Below are positions 8,400-16,291 of a DNA stretch of 64,000 nucleotides, piece after piece. The stretch is from contig NZ_CANMAX010000001.1 of NCBI RefSeq assembly GCF_947495995.1, positions 62,001-126,000 on the forward strand, in the 5' to 3' direction. The translations under genes and the position numbers were made by a program. Position 1 is the stretch's first letter, and every line of letters begins with the position of its first letter. Under the pieces are notes generated by a model. The model was not told where the DNA came from. It worked only from the letters and a program-made list of their open reading frames with translations, and did not search any database. This DNA comes from an uncultured Tenacibaculum sp. (GTDB taxonomy: Bacteria; Bacteroidota; Bacteroidia; Flavobacteriales; Flavobacteriaceae).

Positions 8400-8969
8400 A
8401 TGTACGATAAAATAGCTACTTTCTTCGAAACTGAATATCCATTAAATCAACATGGAATAGAAGAACTATTATCGTTATTTGAAGTTCATTCGATTAAAAA
8501 GGGAACACCTATTCTTAAATCGAATACCGTTGAAAAAGAATTACGTTTTTTAAACTCTGGTGTAATCAGAGAATTCTATGCAACTTCAGAAAAAGAAACT
8601 AATATCAACTTTTACACAAAACCTCAATTTGTTTCAGATTTATTCTCTTTCAGCAATGATCTAAAGACGAATAAAAATCAAGAAACACTTACAGATATTG
8701 AGCTATTATCTATCAAAAAAGCACCTTTTAGAGAGCTTTTACAGAAATACGAGTGTGGAAAATCATTTATTGAACTTTCTTTTCAAAAACTTTTAAAACA
8801 AAAAGAATTATTAGAATTCAATAGAATTACTAAAACTCCAGAAGAACTCTATCAAGAGTTATTCATTTACAAACCACATTGGCTAGAAAAAGTACCGCAA
8901 TATCATATTGCATCATACTTAAATATTACTCCAGAAACATTGAGTAGAATTAGGAAACGTATTTATTGA
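8400..8969 (+). CDS. Crp/Fnr family transcriptional regulator
   Basis: The 189-residue protein has an N-terminal cyclic-nucleotide-binding-like barrel (about residues 15-115). Its short C-terminal helix-turn-helix contains VPQYHIASYLNITPETLSRI, a form common in Bacteroidetes Crp-like regulators. I see no cysteines arranged for an Fe-S cluster. A metallo-hydrolase gene lies 59 bases downstream on the same strand and may be co-regulated. The effector and regulon are not visible. Confidence 0.85.
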   Translation: MYDKIATFFETEYPLNQHGIEELLSLFEVHSIKKGTPILKSNTVEKELRFLNSGVIREFYATSEKETNINFYTKPQFVSDLFSFSNDLKTNKNQETLTDIELLSIKKAPFRELLQKYECGKSFIELSFQKLLKQKELLEFNRITKTPEELYQELFIYKPHWLEKVPQYHIASYLNITPETLSRIRKRIY

Positions 8970-9028
8970 TTTGAATCAATGTAATGCATTTTTAAAGGAT
9001 ATTTCTTTGTATTTAAATAATTACAGTC

Positions 9029-9793
9029 ATGAAAATTCAACATTTTAGAAATGCAACATTAACTATCGAAATCGATGATAAAGTAATTTTGGTAGATCCA
9101 ATGTTAGGAGATCAAGGAACTTTACCTCCATTTTCTTTTTTCAGATTCAAAATGAAAAAGAATCCTACTGTTCCATTACCTGAAAACTGCCGGCCAACTC
9201 TTGAAAAAGTTACACTTTGTTTAATCACTCATAATCATCCTGATCATATTGATAGTGCGGCTGAGAAGTTTCTTATCGAAAGAAACATTCCTGTAATTTG
9301 TAGTACTCTAGATGAAAAAACTTTTATAAAGAAAGGGTTAAATGTTGTTCAAACAATTAATTACTGGGAAAAATCGTCTTTTTTAAACGGAACTATAGAA
9401 GGAATTCCTGCAAAACATGGTTACGGATTTGTAGCTAAACCTGCTGGAAATGTTATGGGATTTTTTATTGAACTTCCTAATCAACCAAGTATATATTTAA
9501 GTTCCGACACCATTTATACTGATGCTATAGATACTGTATTAAAAAAATACAATCCAGAAATTAGTATTGTTGCTACTGGTTCTGCTCAGTTTGATATTTT
9601 CAAACCATTGTTAATGACATTGGATGATATTGTAAAGTTTGTTGAAAATGCACCTCACAAAGTTATCGCAAACCACATGGAAGCCGTGAATCATTGTCCG
9701 ATTACAAGAGCAAAACTTAGCGCTGTTTTAACTCAAAAAGGATTAATTCACAAAACGTATATTCCTGAAGACGGCGAAGTTATCGATATATAA
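9029..9793 (+). CDS. MBL-fold metallo-hydrolase (UlaG-like)
   Basis: The 254-residue protein has the metallo-beta-lactamase fold motif THNHPDHID, with metal ligands His68, His70, Asp72 and His73. Further candidates are the Asp in SSDTIYTD and the His in KVIANHMEAVNHC. The opening KIQHFRNATLTIEIDDKVILVDPM resembles the UlaG-like branch, which hydrolyses cyclic or phosphate esters and lactones. No export signal is visible. It lies downstream of a Crp-type regulator. The substrate cannot be told from sequence. Confidence 0.85.
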   Translation: MKIQHFRNATLTIEIDDKVILVDPMLGDQGTLPPFSFFRFKMKKNPTVPLPENCRPTLEKVTLCLITHNHPDHIDSAAEKFLIERNIPVICSTLDEKTFIKKGLNVVQTINYWEKSSFLNGTIEGIPAKHGYGFVAKPAGNVMGFFIELPNQPSIYLSSDTIYTDAIDTVLKKYNPEISIVATGSAQFDIFKPLLMTLDDIVKFVENAPHKVIANHMEAVNHCPITRAKLSAVLTQKGLIHKTYIPEDGEVIDI

Positions 9794-9858
9794 TTCAGTT
9801 AATTATTATAATTATCATTAAAAAAGTTCTTATTTTTAGATACCAAACTTGTTTATCT

Positions 9859-11085
9859 ATGAAAAAAGAACTTTTTGTTTTATTGCTATTCATGCAATTC
9901 TTCGGTTTTGCTCAAAAAGAAATTAAAGGAATTGTACTTTCAGAAAAAAAAGAACCTTTAGAAGGTGCATCTGTGTTTTTTAATAACACTACGGTTGGAG
10001 ACATTACAGATGTTAAAGGAGAGTTTTCATTAAAAACCAAAGAAGGAAAATATTCTTTAATTATCGCTTACTTAGGTTACAAAACTGTGCAATATGAGAT
10101 TACTATCACCAAAGATTCTCCAAATAAAATTCTAAAATTCATTTTACTTCCTGAAGACGATCTACTTGACGAAGTTGTTGTTGATGCCAATAAAAAAAGG
10201 AGATCTTCAAGAGAGAAATATTACGACTTCAACAGATTTAAACGTTCTTTTTTAGGCACTGCTAATTTTTCTAAAAGTTGCAAAATTGAGAATCCGGAAG
10301 TTTTAAATTATTACTTCGATAGTGAAGACAATATTTTTTCTGTAGAAGCAGAACAACCAATTATTATAACTAATAAAGCATTAGGATATAAAATATATTA
10401 CACCCTGGAGAAATTTGAACAATCTAGAAAACGCTCAGAATATTTGGGATACACTAGATATGAAGAATTAAAAGGAAGCAAGCGTAAAAAAAGAAAATGG
10501 GCGAAAAATAGATTGATTGCGTACAATGGTTCTAGAATGCATTTTTTAAGATCTTTAGATCGAGCTAATACAAAAGAAGAAGGTTTTATTATTGATCAGT
10601 TTGCTAGAATTCCTAATAAGAAATATCCAACAAAAGAAGAGAAAGCATTTGTTAGGAAAATCTTCAAAATGTATATGGATAATAACTCTCCTATTAACTT
10701 GAGAAAGAAAATTACTAAACCAGAATCTAAATTAGATAGTGCGCTGCTTATTAACAGAAGATTAAATCAGAAAAAAGTTATAGATTCATTGATGAGAAAA
10801 GATATTAATTATAGTGACATCACTTTCAAAATTCAAGGAAAGACCTTTTTAAAGTTTAATGATATTTTAAAAATAACATATACCAAAGAAAAGGAAGAAT
10901 ATGGATTTCGACCAGGAAAAGCCAGATTAGATCGACAAGAATCTAATTTATTTGTTTTTGAAAAACCTGAGCAAATTCATCATTATGGAGAATTTAGTAA
11001 TCCGAGTAATCATTTAGTTGAAGGTTATTGGGCTTATGAACTATTTGCCAACACACTACCGTTAGATTACGAACCTAAGAAGTAG
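9859..11085 (+). CDS. Secreted protein with carboxypeptidase-D regulatory-like domain
   Basis: The 408-residue protein starts with a clear signal peptide, MKKELFVLLLFMQFFGFA. A CarboxypepD_reg-like beta-sandwich follows (about residues 20-95: EIKGIVLSEKKEPLEGASVF through IAYLGYKTV). That domain is common at the N-terminus of Bacteroidetes envelope proteins and TonB-linked receptors. The rest is basic and rich in Lys and Arg, with no recognised domain and no TonB-dependent barrel. Its 3' end overlaps the convergent glycosyltransferase gene by 11 bases. The role is unknown. Confidence 0.75.
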   Translation: MKKELFVLLLFMQFFGFAQKEIKGIVLSEKKEPLEGASVFFNNTTVGDITDVKGEFSLKTKEGKYSLIIAYLGYKTVQYEITITKDSPNKILKFILLPEDDLLDEVVVDANKKRRSSREKYYDFNRFKRSFLGTANFSKSCKIENPEVLNYYFDSEDNIFSVEAEQPIIITNKALGYKIYYTLEKFEQSRKRSEYLGYTRYEELKGSKRKKRKWAKNRLIAYNGSRMHFLRSLDRANTKEEGFIIDQFARIPNKKYPTKEEKAFVRKIFKMYMDNNSPINLRKKITKPESKLDSALLINRRLNQKKVIDSLMRKDINYSDITFKIQGKTFLKFNDILKITYTKEKEEYGFRPGKARLDRQESNLFVFEKPEQIHHYGEFSNPSNHLVEGYWAYELFANTLPLDYEPKK

Positions 11086-12322
11086 GCTTATTCTTTTCTT
11101 CAATCCACTTACTCATATATTTCGTGGCTTGTAATGTTTGATATTGAAGTAAACTTCCTAAGAAATTCGCATTTCTATGAGATTCAATTTCGTTTTGTAG
11201 ATAATTTAACTTCTCTGTAAACTTATTTCCTAATATCGTTTTATCATAGATCGTGTTAATAATTTTGACACCATTATTTTGCGCCTGAAGCCATATTTCT
11301 TTTTCGGTGTATAGTTTTATAGCCAAATCAGCAAAAGCGTTTAAATCGTCTTCTACAAAGCCGTTCCAAGGAAATTCATCACGCATACCTTCAGCTCCTA
11401 TAGCTGTCGTTACACTTGGTGTACCACAAATCATTGCTTCGGTTAATTTCCCTTTAATTCCAGCTCCAAATCTCAAAGGTGCCAAAACAACTTTGGCTTT
11501 ACTTACTTTTTCGATAACATCTGAAGTATAACCATGTAATATAAAACCTTGATCTGGTTTATGTAATTGCTGAATTTGTTGACTTACATAAGCTCCATAA
11601 ATATGAATATTCACTTTTGGTAAACGTTCACGAATACCACGCCACATTCGTTTTAATTCTAATACTGCATCAACATTAGGTTTATGAAAAAAATTTCCAA
11701 CAAAAACAAAATCTTCTCTTTCTTCATAAGGCAACCATGCTTCCTGTTTAGACTCGTCAATCACATCTAAAAGGAAAGGAAGATACAGCAAGATACTTTC
11801 ATCTATTCTAAACACATCTTTTAATAATCGCATTTCGTAAGAAGAAATAATTAAGCTTAAATCACATCGTAAAATAGATGCTATTTCTCTTTTAGCTTCA
11901 TCTGATTTTAATAATGCTATATCTGAAAACTCTTCTGCATTTTTTAATTGTGTATATCTTACTTTTCTTAAAAAGTGTAAATCTTCAGTATCTAAAATAC
12001 GAATGGCATTAGGACAATTTTCAACTACTCGCCACCCGAATTGCTCTTCCATCATAAAACGATCGAATACAACAATATTCGGATTCAATTCTTGAATAAA
12101 AGCATCAAATGAAGATGAGTTTAAAACAATCTCCGTTTCGGTTACTCCCATTTGGGATAAATCGAATGCATTTTCTCCTTTTTGAGCCGGACTAGCAAAT
12201 GTTACTTCATAATTATTTTCTAGAAATAAATTAATAAGTTGAAGCATTCTACTTCCTGCAGCAGATGAAGTTGGTTCTACCCAAACGTAACCAATTATTA
12301 AAACTTGTGTATTAGTACTCAA
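11075..12322 (-). CDS. Glycosyltransferase (GT4-like, GT-B fold)
   Basis: The 415-residue protein starts with a Rossmann strand VLIIGYVWVEP and has a C-terminal nucleotide-sugar-binding half. That half contains FVGNFFHKPN, HGYTSDVIEKVSKAKVVLAP and GAGIKGKLTEAMICGTPSV, with the Glu of the GT-B family E-x7-E region. The start is a TTG directly after the TAA of the upstream gene (TAATTG). No ATG occurs before residue 27, which lies inside the first strand's loop, so the TTG is needed. It is probably translated by coupling to the haem-protein gene. The sugar donor and acceptor are unknown. Confidence 0.82.
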   Translation of the reverse strand: MSTNTQVLIIGYVWVEPTSSAAGSRMLQLINLFLENNYEVTFASPAQKGENAFDLSQMGVTETEIVLNSSSFDAFIQELNPNIVVFDRFMMEEQFGWRVVENCPNAIRILDTEDLHFLRKVRYTQLKNAEEFSDIALLKSDEAKREIASILRCDLSLIISSYEMRLLKDVFRIDESILLYLPFLLDVIDESKQEAWLPYEEREDFVFVGNFFHKPNVDAVLELKRMWRGIRERLPKVNIHIYGAYVSQQIQQLHKPDQGFILHGYTSDVIEKVSKAKVVLAPLRFGAGIKGKLTEAMICGTPSVTTAIGAEGMRDEFPWNGFVEDDLNAFADLAIKLYTEKEIWLQAQNNGVKIINTIYDKTILGNKFTEKLNYLQNEIESHRNANFLGSLLQYQTLQATKYMSKWIEEKNKPTS

Positions 12323-12793
12323 TTATCTTTGTTGTTGATATTTATATTCTCTTTCTACTTCTTTAGCCCAAGTTACTACCATGGCTATTTCTTCATCTGT
12401 TAATACAGCATCTCCATGAGTCCAAGTATAAGAATTTAAAGGCATATGTTTTTCTTCTACTTCTTCCCAAAATTCTTCCATCTTGTGTTCTTTTTTTCTA
12501 GACGAATATTTTGACCAATTTGAAAAGTTTAAATGTTCTTTACCTTCTTCAACATGATGATTGATCCAAAAATTCACTGGAGCTATTGAATGATACCAAG
12601 GATAATTAGTGACATTACTATGGCAATCGTAACAAGCGTTTTTCAGAATCGTTTTGACTTGGGGAGAAGGATTGGTTTCGTAAGTGAATACATCTAGAGA
12701 AGCCATTTCACCGTTATTTTTTTCAGTAGGAATAAACTGAATTACAACGAAAGCTAGTAAAGCTAACCATCCTATTTTTTTTATTATTTTCAT
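12323..12793 (-). CDS. Membrane-anchored haem-binding domain protein
   Basis: The 156-residue protein has an N-terminal anchor (KKIGWLALLAFVVIQFIP) and one c-type haem motif CYDCH (Cys54, Cys57, His58) in the context NACYDCHSNVTNYPWY. That context is typical of the Bacteroidetes haem-binding domain family. Histidines and methionines further on (HMPLNSYTW) could supply the sixth ligand. It should face the periplasm. The stop codon abuts the TTG start of the glycosyltransferase. The partner in electron transfer is unknown. Confidence 0.85.
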   Translation of the reverse strand: MKIIKKIGWLALLAFVVIQFIPTEKNNGEMASLDVFTYETNPSPQVKTILKNACYDCHSNVTNYPWYHSIAPVNFWINHHVEEGKEHLNFSNWSKYSSRKKEHKMEEFWEEVEEKHMPLNSYTWTHGDAVLTDEEIAMVVTWAKEVEREYKYQQQR

Positions 12794-12863
12794 ACAAATA
12801 CATCTTATCTGTTTTAAAAATAGTAATAATAACTAATACTCACTTTTAATTCGTAAATAATTG

Positions 12864-12871
12864 TAATTTTG
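12864..12871 (+). promoter_or_regulatory. -7 box of lpdA
   Basis: TAATTTTG matches TAnnTTTG exactly and ends 19 bases before the ATG of lpdA. The -33 region is T-rich without a clear TTG. Confidence 0.5.
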
Positions 12872-12890
12872 TATTAAAATAAAACAACTC

Positions 12891-14291
12891 ATGAAATACG
12901 ATATCATCGTTATAGGTTCTGGACCTGGTGGATATATTGCTGCGGTTAGAGCTTCTCAATTAGGTAAAAAAGTAGCTATTATAGAAAAATATTCTACCCT
13001 TGGTGGTACATGTTTAAATGTTGGATGTATTCCTTCAAAAGCTTTATTAGATTCATCTCATCATTTTTACGATGCTGTTCACCATTTCGAAGAGCATGGT
13101 ATTTCTGTAGAAAATCCAAAGTTTGATTTCTCAAAAATGATTGAGCGTAAAGCTAAAGTTGTAGAGCAAACTACTGGAGGTGTTAAATATTTAATGGATA
13201 AAAACAATATTGATGTTTACGAAGGGTTAGGTTCTTTCGAAGATGCAACTCACGTAAAAGTCTCTAAAAACGATGGAAGTTCTGAAGTTATTGAAGGAAC
13301 TAACATTATTATAGCTACAGGTTCTAAACCATCTACTTTACCATTTATCTCAATAGATAAAGAGCGTATTATTACTTCTACTGAAGCATTAAAACTTAAA
13401 GAAGTACCAAAACACTTAATCGTTATTGGTGGTGGTGTTATAGGATTAGAATTAGGTTCTGTATACAAACGTTTAGGAGCTGATGTTTCTGTTGTTGAAT
13501 ATGCACCTACGATTACTCCTACAATGGATAAAGATGTTTCTAAAGAATTAACCAAAGTTTTAAAGAAACAAGGTGTTAAGTTTAATGTAAGCCACGGTGT
13601 TACAGCTGTAGAAAGAAAAGGAGATGAAGTTGTTGTAACTGCTACAAATAAAAAAGGAGAAGAAGTTACTTTTACTGGTGATTACTGTTTAGTTGCTGTA
13701 GGACGTAGACCATATACTGATGGTTTAGGTTTAGAAAATGCTGGAGTAAAAGTTACTGAAAGAGGACAAATTGATGTAAACGATCATTTACAAACTAATG
13801 TTTCTAATATTTATGCTATTGGAGATGTAGTTCGTGGAGCAATGTTAGCACATAAAGCTGAAGAAGAAGGAGTTGTTGTAGCTGAATATTTAGCTGGTGA
13901 AAAACCACATATCGATTACAACTTAATTCCTGGTATTATTTATACTTGGCCTGAAGTTGCTGCTGTTGGAAAAACTGAGCAAGAATTAAAAGATGCTAAT
14001 GTAGATTATAAAGCTGGAAAGTTCTCTATGCGTGCATTAGGAAGATCTCGTGCAAGTGGAGACATTGATGGTTTTGTAAAAGTATTAGCTGATAAAAATA
14101 CTGATGAAGTTTTAGGTGTACACATGGTTGGAGCTCGTGTAGCTGACTTAATTATGGAAATGGCTGTTGCAATGGAGTTTAGAGCTTCTGCTGAAGATAT
14201 TGCTCGTATTTGTCATGGACACCCAACATATTCTGAAGCTGTAAAAGAAGCTGCTAAAGCTGCTTGGGATGGGAAACCATTAAATGCTTAA
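12891..14291 (+). CDS. lpdA: Dihydrolipoyl dehydrogenase
   Basis: This flavoprotein (E3) reoxidises the lipoyl groups of the pyruvate, 2-oxoglutarate and branched-chain dehydrogenase complexes and the glycine cleavage system, using NAD+. The 466-residue product has the FAD motif GSGPGGYIAA, the redox disulfide GGTCLNVGC (Cys41/Cys46), and the NAD motif GGGVIGLELG. The FAD segment IYAIGDV and the C-terminal HGHPTYSEAVKEA with the catalytic His-Glu pair are also present. It stands alone with its own promoter and terminator, so it probably serves several complexes. Confidence 0.96.
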   Translation: MKYDIIVIGSGPGGYIAAVRASQLGKKVAIIEKYSTLGGTCLNVGCIPSKALLDSSHHFYDAVHHFEEHGISVENPKFDFSKMIERKAKVVEQTTGGVKYLMDKNNIDVYEGLGSFEDATHVKVSKNDGSSEVIEGTNIIIATGSKPSTLPFISIDKERIITSTEALKLKEVPKHLIVIGGGVIGLELGSVYKRLGADVSVVEYAPTITPTMDKDVSKELTKVLKKQGVKFNVSHGVTAVERKGDEVVVTATNKKGEEVTFTGDYCLVAVGRRPYTDGLGLENAGVKVTERGQIDVNDHLQTNVSNIYAIGDVVRGAMLAHKAEEEGVVVAEYLAGEKPHIDYNLIPGIIYTWPEVAAVGKTEQELKDANVDYKAGKFSMRALGRSRASGDIDGFVKVLADKNTDEVLGVHMVGARVADLIMEMAVAMEFRASAEDIARICHGHPTYSEAVKEAAKAAWDGKPLNA

Positions 14292-14311
14292 GACAAAACT
14301 TTAATAAAAAT

Positions 14312-14341
14312 AAAAAAGCAACCTATTCAGGTTGCTTTTTT
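14312..14341 (+). terminator. Terminator of lpdA
   Basis: The arms AAAAAAGCAACCT and AGGTTGCTTTTTT enclose a 4-base loop, 20 bases after the lpdA stop. Confidence 0.88.
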
Positions 14342-14343
14342 AT

Positions 14344-14375
14344 TTTTATTGACTTTAAGATTTTATTGACTTTAA
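14344..14375 (+). repeat. Two direct copies of a 15-base unit
   Basis: TTTTATTGACTTTAA occurs at 14344-14358 and again at 14361-14375, a 17-base period. The pair lies between the lpdA terminator and the lipase gene leader. Confidence 0.7.
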
Positions 14376-14445
14376 ATAAGGTTTATTTAAAATATATGTT
14401 AATTTTTTAACTATATTTAAATACGTTAACAAATAAACCCTTATT
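14375..14445 (+). promoter_or_regulatory. Long inverted repeat abutting the lipase start codon
   Basis: The left arm AATAAGGTTTATTT (14375-14388) and right arm AAATAAACCCTTATT (14431-14445) pair over 14 bp with one bulged C. The right arm ends one base before the ATG at 14447. If transcribed, the stem could cover the start region. If not, it could be an operator. Confidence 0.45.
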
Positions 14446-14446
14446 T

Positions 14447-16219
14447 ATGAAAACCAAAATTAAAGCGCTAATAGTAGCACTAGCCCTCCCGTTGTTTTTA
14501 TTTTCTCAAAATTTTATTGAAAAACAACTTCCCTCTCCTAACGAACTCAGTTCTTTTTTTATTGGTCCACTTATTAAATCTACAATTCATTATGGAGAAC
14601 GGCCATCAAACTATAATGGTGAAGTACTACTATTTAATCATGGATACATCGATTTAAATCAATTATTCTTTACTAACAATACTTTTTATCAAGATGCATA
14701 CAATGCTGGTTACCAAGTTGTATTTGTAGCTACCACAAGAGGTGAAGGTCTATGGAAAAATGGTGAACTGCTTGCTGAATCTATAGATATTATTACCAAT
14801 AAATACAGTGTAAATGATCTGACTGTTATTGCACATAGTAATGGTGGAAAAGCTGCTGAAGCGGCAATGTTTTCTTTCAACAAAAGAAATAAAGTAAAAA
14901 AAGTTATTGCCCTCGGCACACCATATTGGGGAACTTATCTCGCTGATGTATCACAAAAATGGTGGTTTAATTGGATTTGGAAAAATACTGGCTTAAATGA
15001 AGGCGCAGCAACATCTACAACTTATTACTGTAGAGACGTAGTTCGACCTCTTTTTGATAATGCTCCAAATAATCAACCTGAAAAGTTTATAATTCTTGGT
15101 GCATCTGGTTTTAAGAACGGACATACAATTTTAGCTCCTTTAATGTTTACTAGTGGCGGGATTTTATATTTAGCTCAAGGAACAAACGACGGTGTTACAC
15201 CTTACAGTAGTTCTTTACGTCCAGGAGCTACTTATCTTTTCAACAAAGGAGAAGCTAAATTAGACCACATTGATGTTGCTTTAGGACAATATGTATGGAA
15301 TACTATAAAACCTTATTTAAACAGCAATATAAACGGTAAAAAAACTACTAATAAACAAGAACAAGAAGCAGCTTACATCATTAGTGATTATCAAATAATC
15401 AATTCAGAAAATAGTTATGATAAAATAATTATGAATGATGATCAAGAAGCTTTAGTTGAGGTTTTCCATGAAAAGGAACTTCAAGACTTCAAACTACTAT
15501 CAGATAAAAAAGCGTTACAACCAATTCATAAAACTAAAAGCAAAAATCCAGTAGCGATTTATAGTAGTTCTTATGTAATAAAAGATGTAGAACATTTAAA
15601 CGCAAATTCTAAATTCGCCGCTTTTGTTCACTTTCCAAATGGACCAAAAATGAAATATCAAACTCAAAAGGAAGAACAAAATATATCAGTTGAATTTGAT
15701 GATCTTACTATTCCTTTACAACTAATTGAAGTTAATGCTGTGATTACTAAAACTAGTAATCTTCTTGGTCAACCTTTAGATGGAGATTCTTTCATCTATC
15801 CGCTTTCTCTAAATAATAGAAAATTTATACTGAATACTTCTGATTTTTCAGATGGTGTTTACAGTATTCATATTACAGGAAAACATAAAGACTTTACTCG
15901 TTCTATTATTTCAGGTTTTACTGTTGGAAAACTAACTTCAAAAGACGTAGTAGAGGAAATTAAAAGTGAAGCTTCTTTAAATATTAGTTTAAAATCAACT
16001 ATAATTCGTGATCATATTGAGTTAATTTCTAATGGAAATTCTCAAAATATAAACGTTTCAATTTTCAATTTAAATGGTCAATTGAAAACAACTGAAAACT
16101 TTAGTACTGACAATAACTATAAACTAACCAAAGGAATCTCCTCTTTAGCGAGTGGTTTATATATATTAACTGTAGAAAAAGGTAACTTAAAAAAGAGTTT
16201 TAAAATTATAAAGAAGTAA
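14447..16219 (+). CDS. Secreted lipase-like alpha/beta hydrolase with T9SS sorting domain
   Basis: The 590-residue protein starts with a signal peptide (KALIVALALPLFLFS). An alpha/beta hydrolase domain covers about residues 40-290. Its nucleophile elbow AHSNGG puts the catalytic Ser at about 131, and GTPYWGTYLAD and GTNDGVTPYSS follow in the places where lipases carry lid and acid residues. A middle beta-rich region comes next. The last 75 residues form a type IX secretion sorting domain (VSIFNLNGQLKTTEN, LASGLYILTVEKG, SFKIIKK). It should be exported to the surface or medium. Lipase or esterase activity is inferred from motifs. Confidence 0.85.
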   Translation: MKTKIKALIVALALPLFLFSQNFIEKQLPSPNELSSFFIGPLIKSTIHYGERPSNYNGEVLLFNHGYIDLNQLFFTNNTFYQDAYNAGYQVVFVATTRGEGLWKNGELLAESIDIITNKYSVNDLTVIAHSNGGKAAEAAMFSFNKRNKVKKVIALGTPYWGTYLADVSQKWWFNWIWKNTGLNEGAATSTTYYCRDVVRPLFDNAPNNQPEKFIILGASGFKNGHTILAPLMFTSGGILYLAQGTNDGVTPYSSSLRPGATYLFNKGEAKLDHIDVALGQYVWNTIKPYLNSNINGKKTTNKQEQEAAYIISDYQIINSENSYDKIIMNDDQEALVEVFHEKELQDFKLLSDKKALQPIHKTKSKNPVAIYSSSYVIKDVEHLNANSKFAAFVHFPNGPKMKYQTQKEEQNISVEFDDLTIPLQLIEVNAVITKTSNLLGQPLDGDSFIYPLSLNNRKFILNTSDFSDGVYSIHITGKHKDFTRSIISGFTVGKLTSKDVVEEIKSEASLNISLKSTIIRDHIELISNGNSQNINVSIFNLNGQLKTTENFSTDNNYKLTKGISSLASGLYILTVEKGNLKKSFKIIKK

Positions 16220-16237
16220 TTTTTTAAATGATCAAAT

Positions 16238-16271
16238 AAAAAAGCCGAGATATTACTAACTCGGCTTTTTC
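16238..16271. terminator. Bidirectional terminator between lipase and ppiD-like genes
   Basis: The arms AAAAAGCCGAG and CTCGGCTTTTT form the stem between convergent genes, with A- and T-runs on both strands. Confidence 0.85.
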
Positions 16272-16291
16272 TTGTTTATAAAATAAATTTC

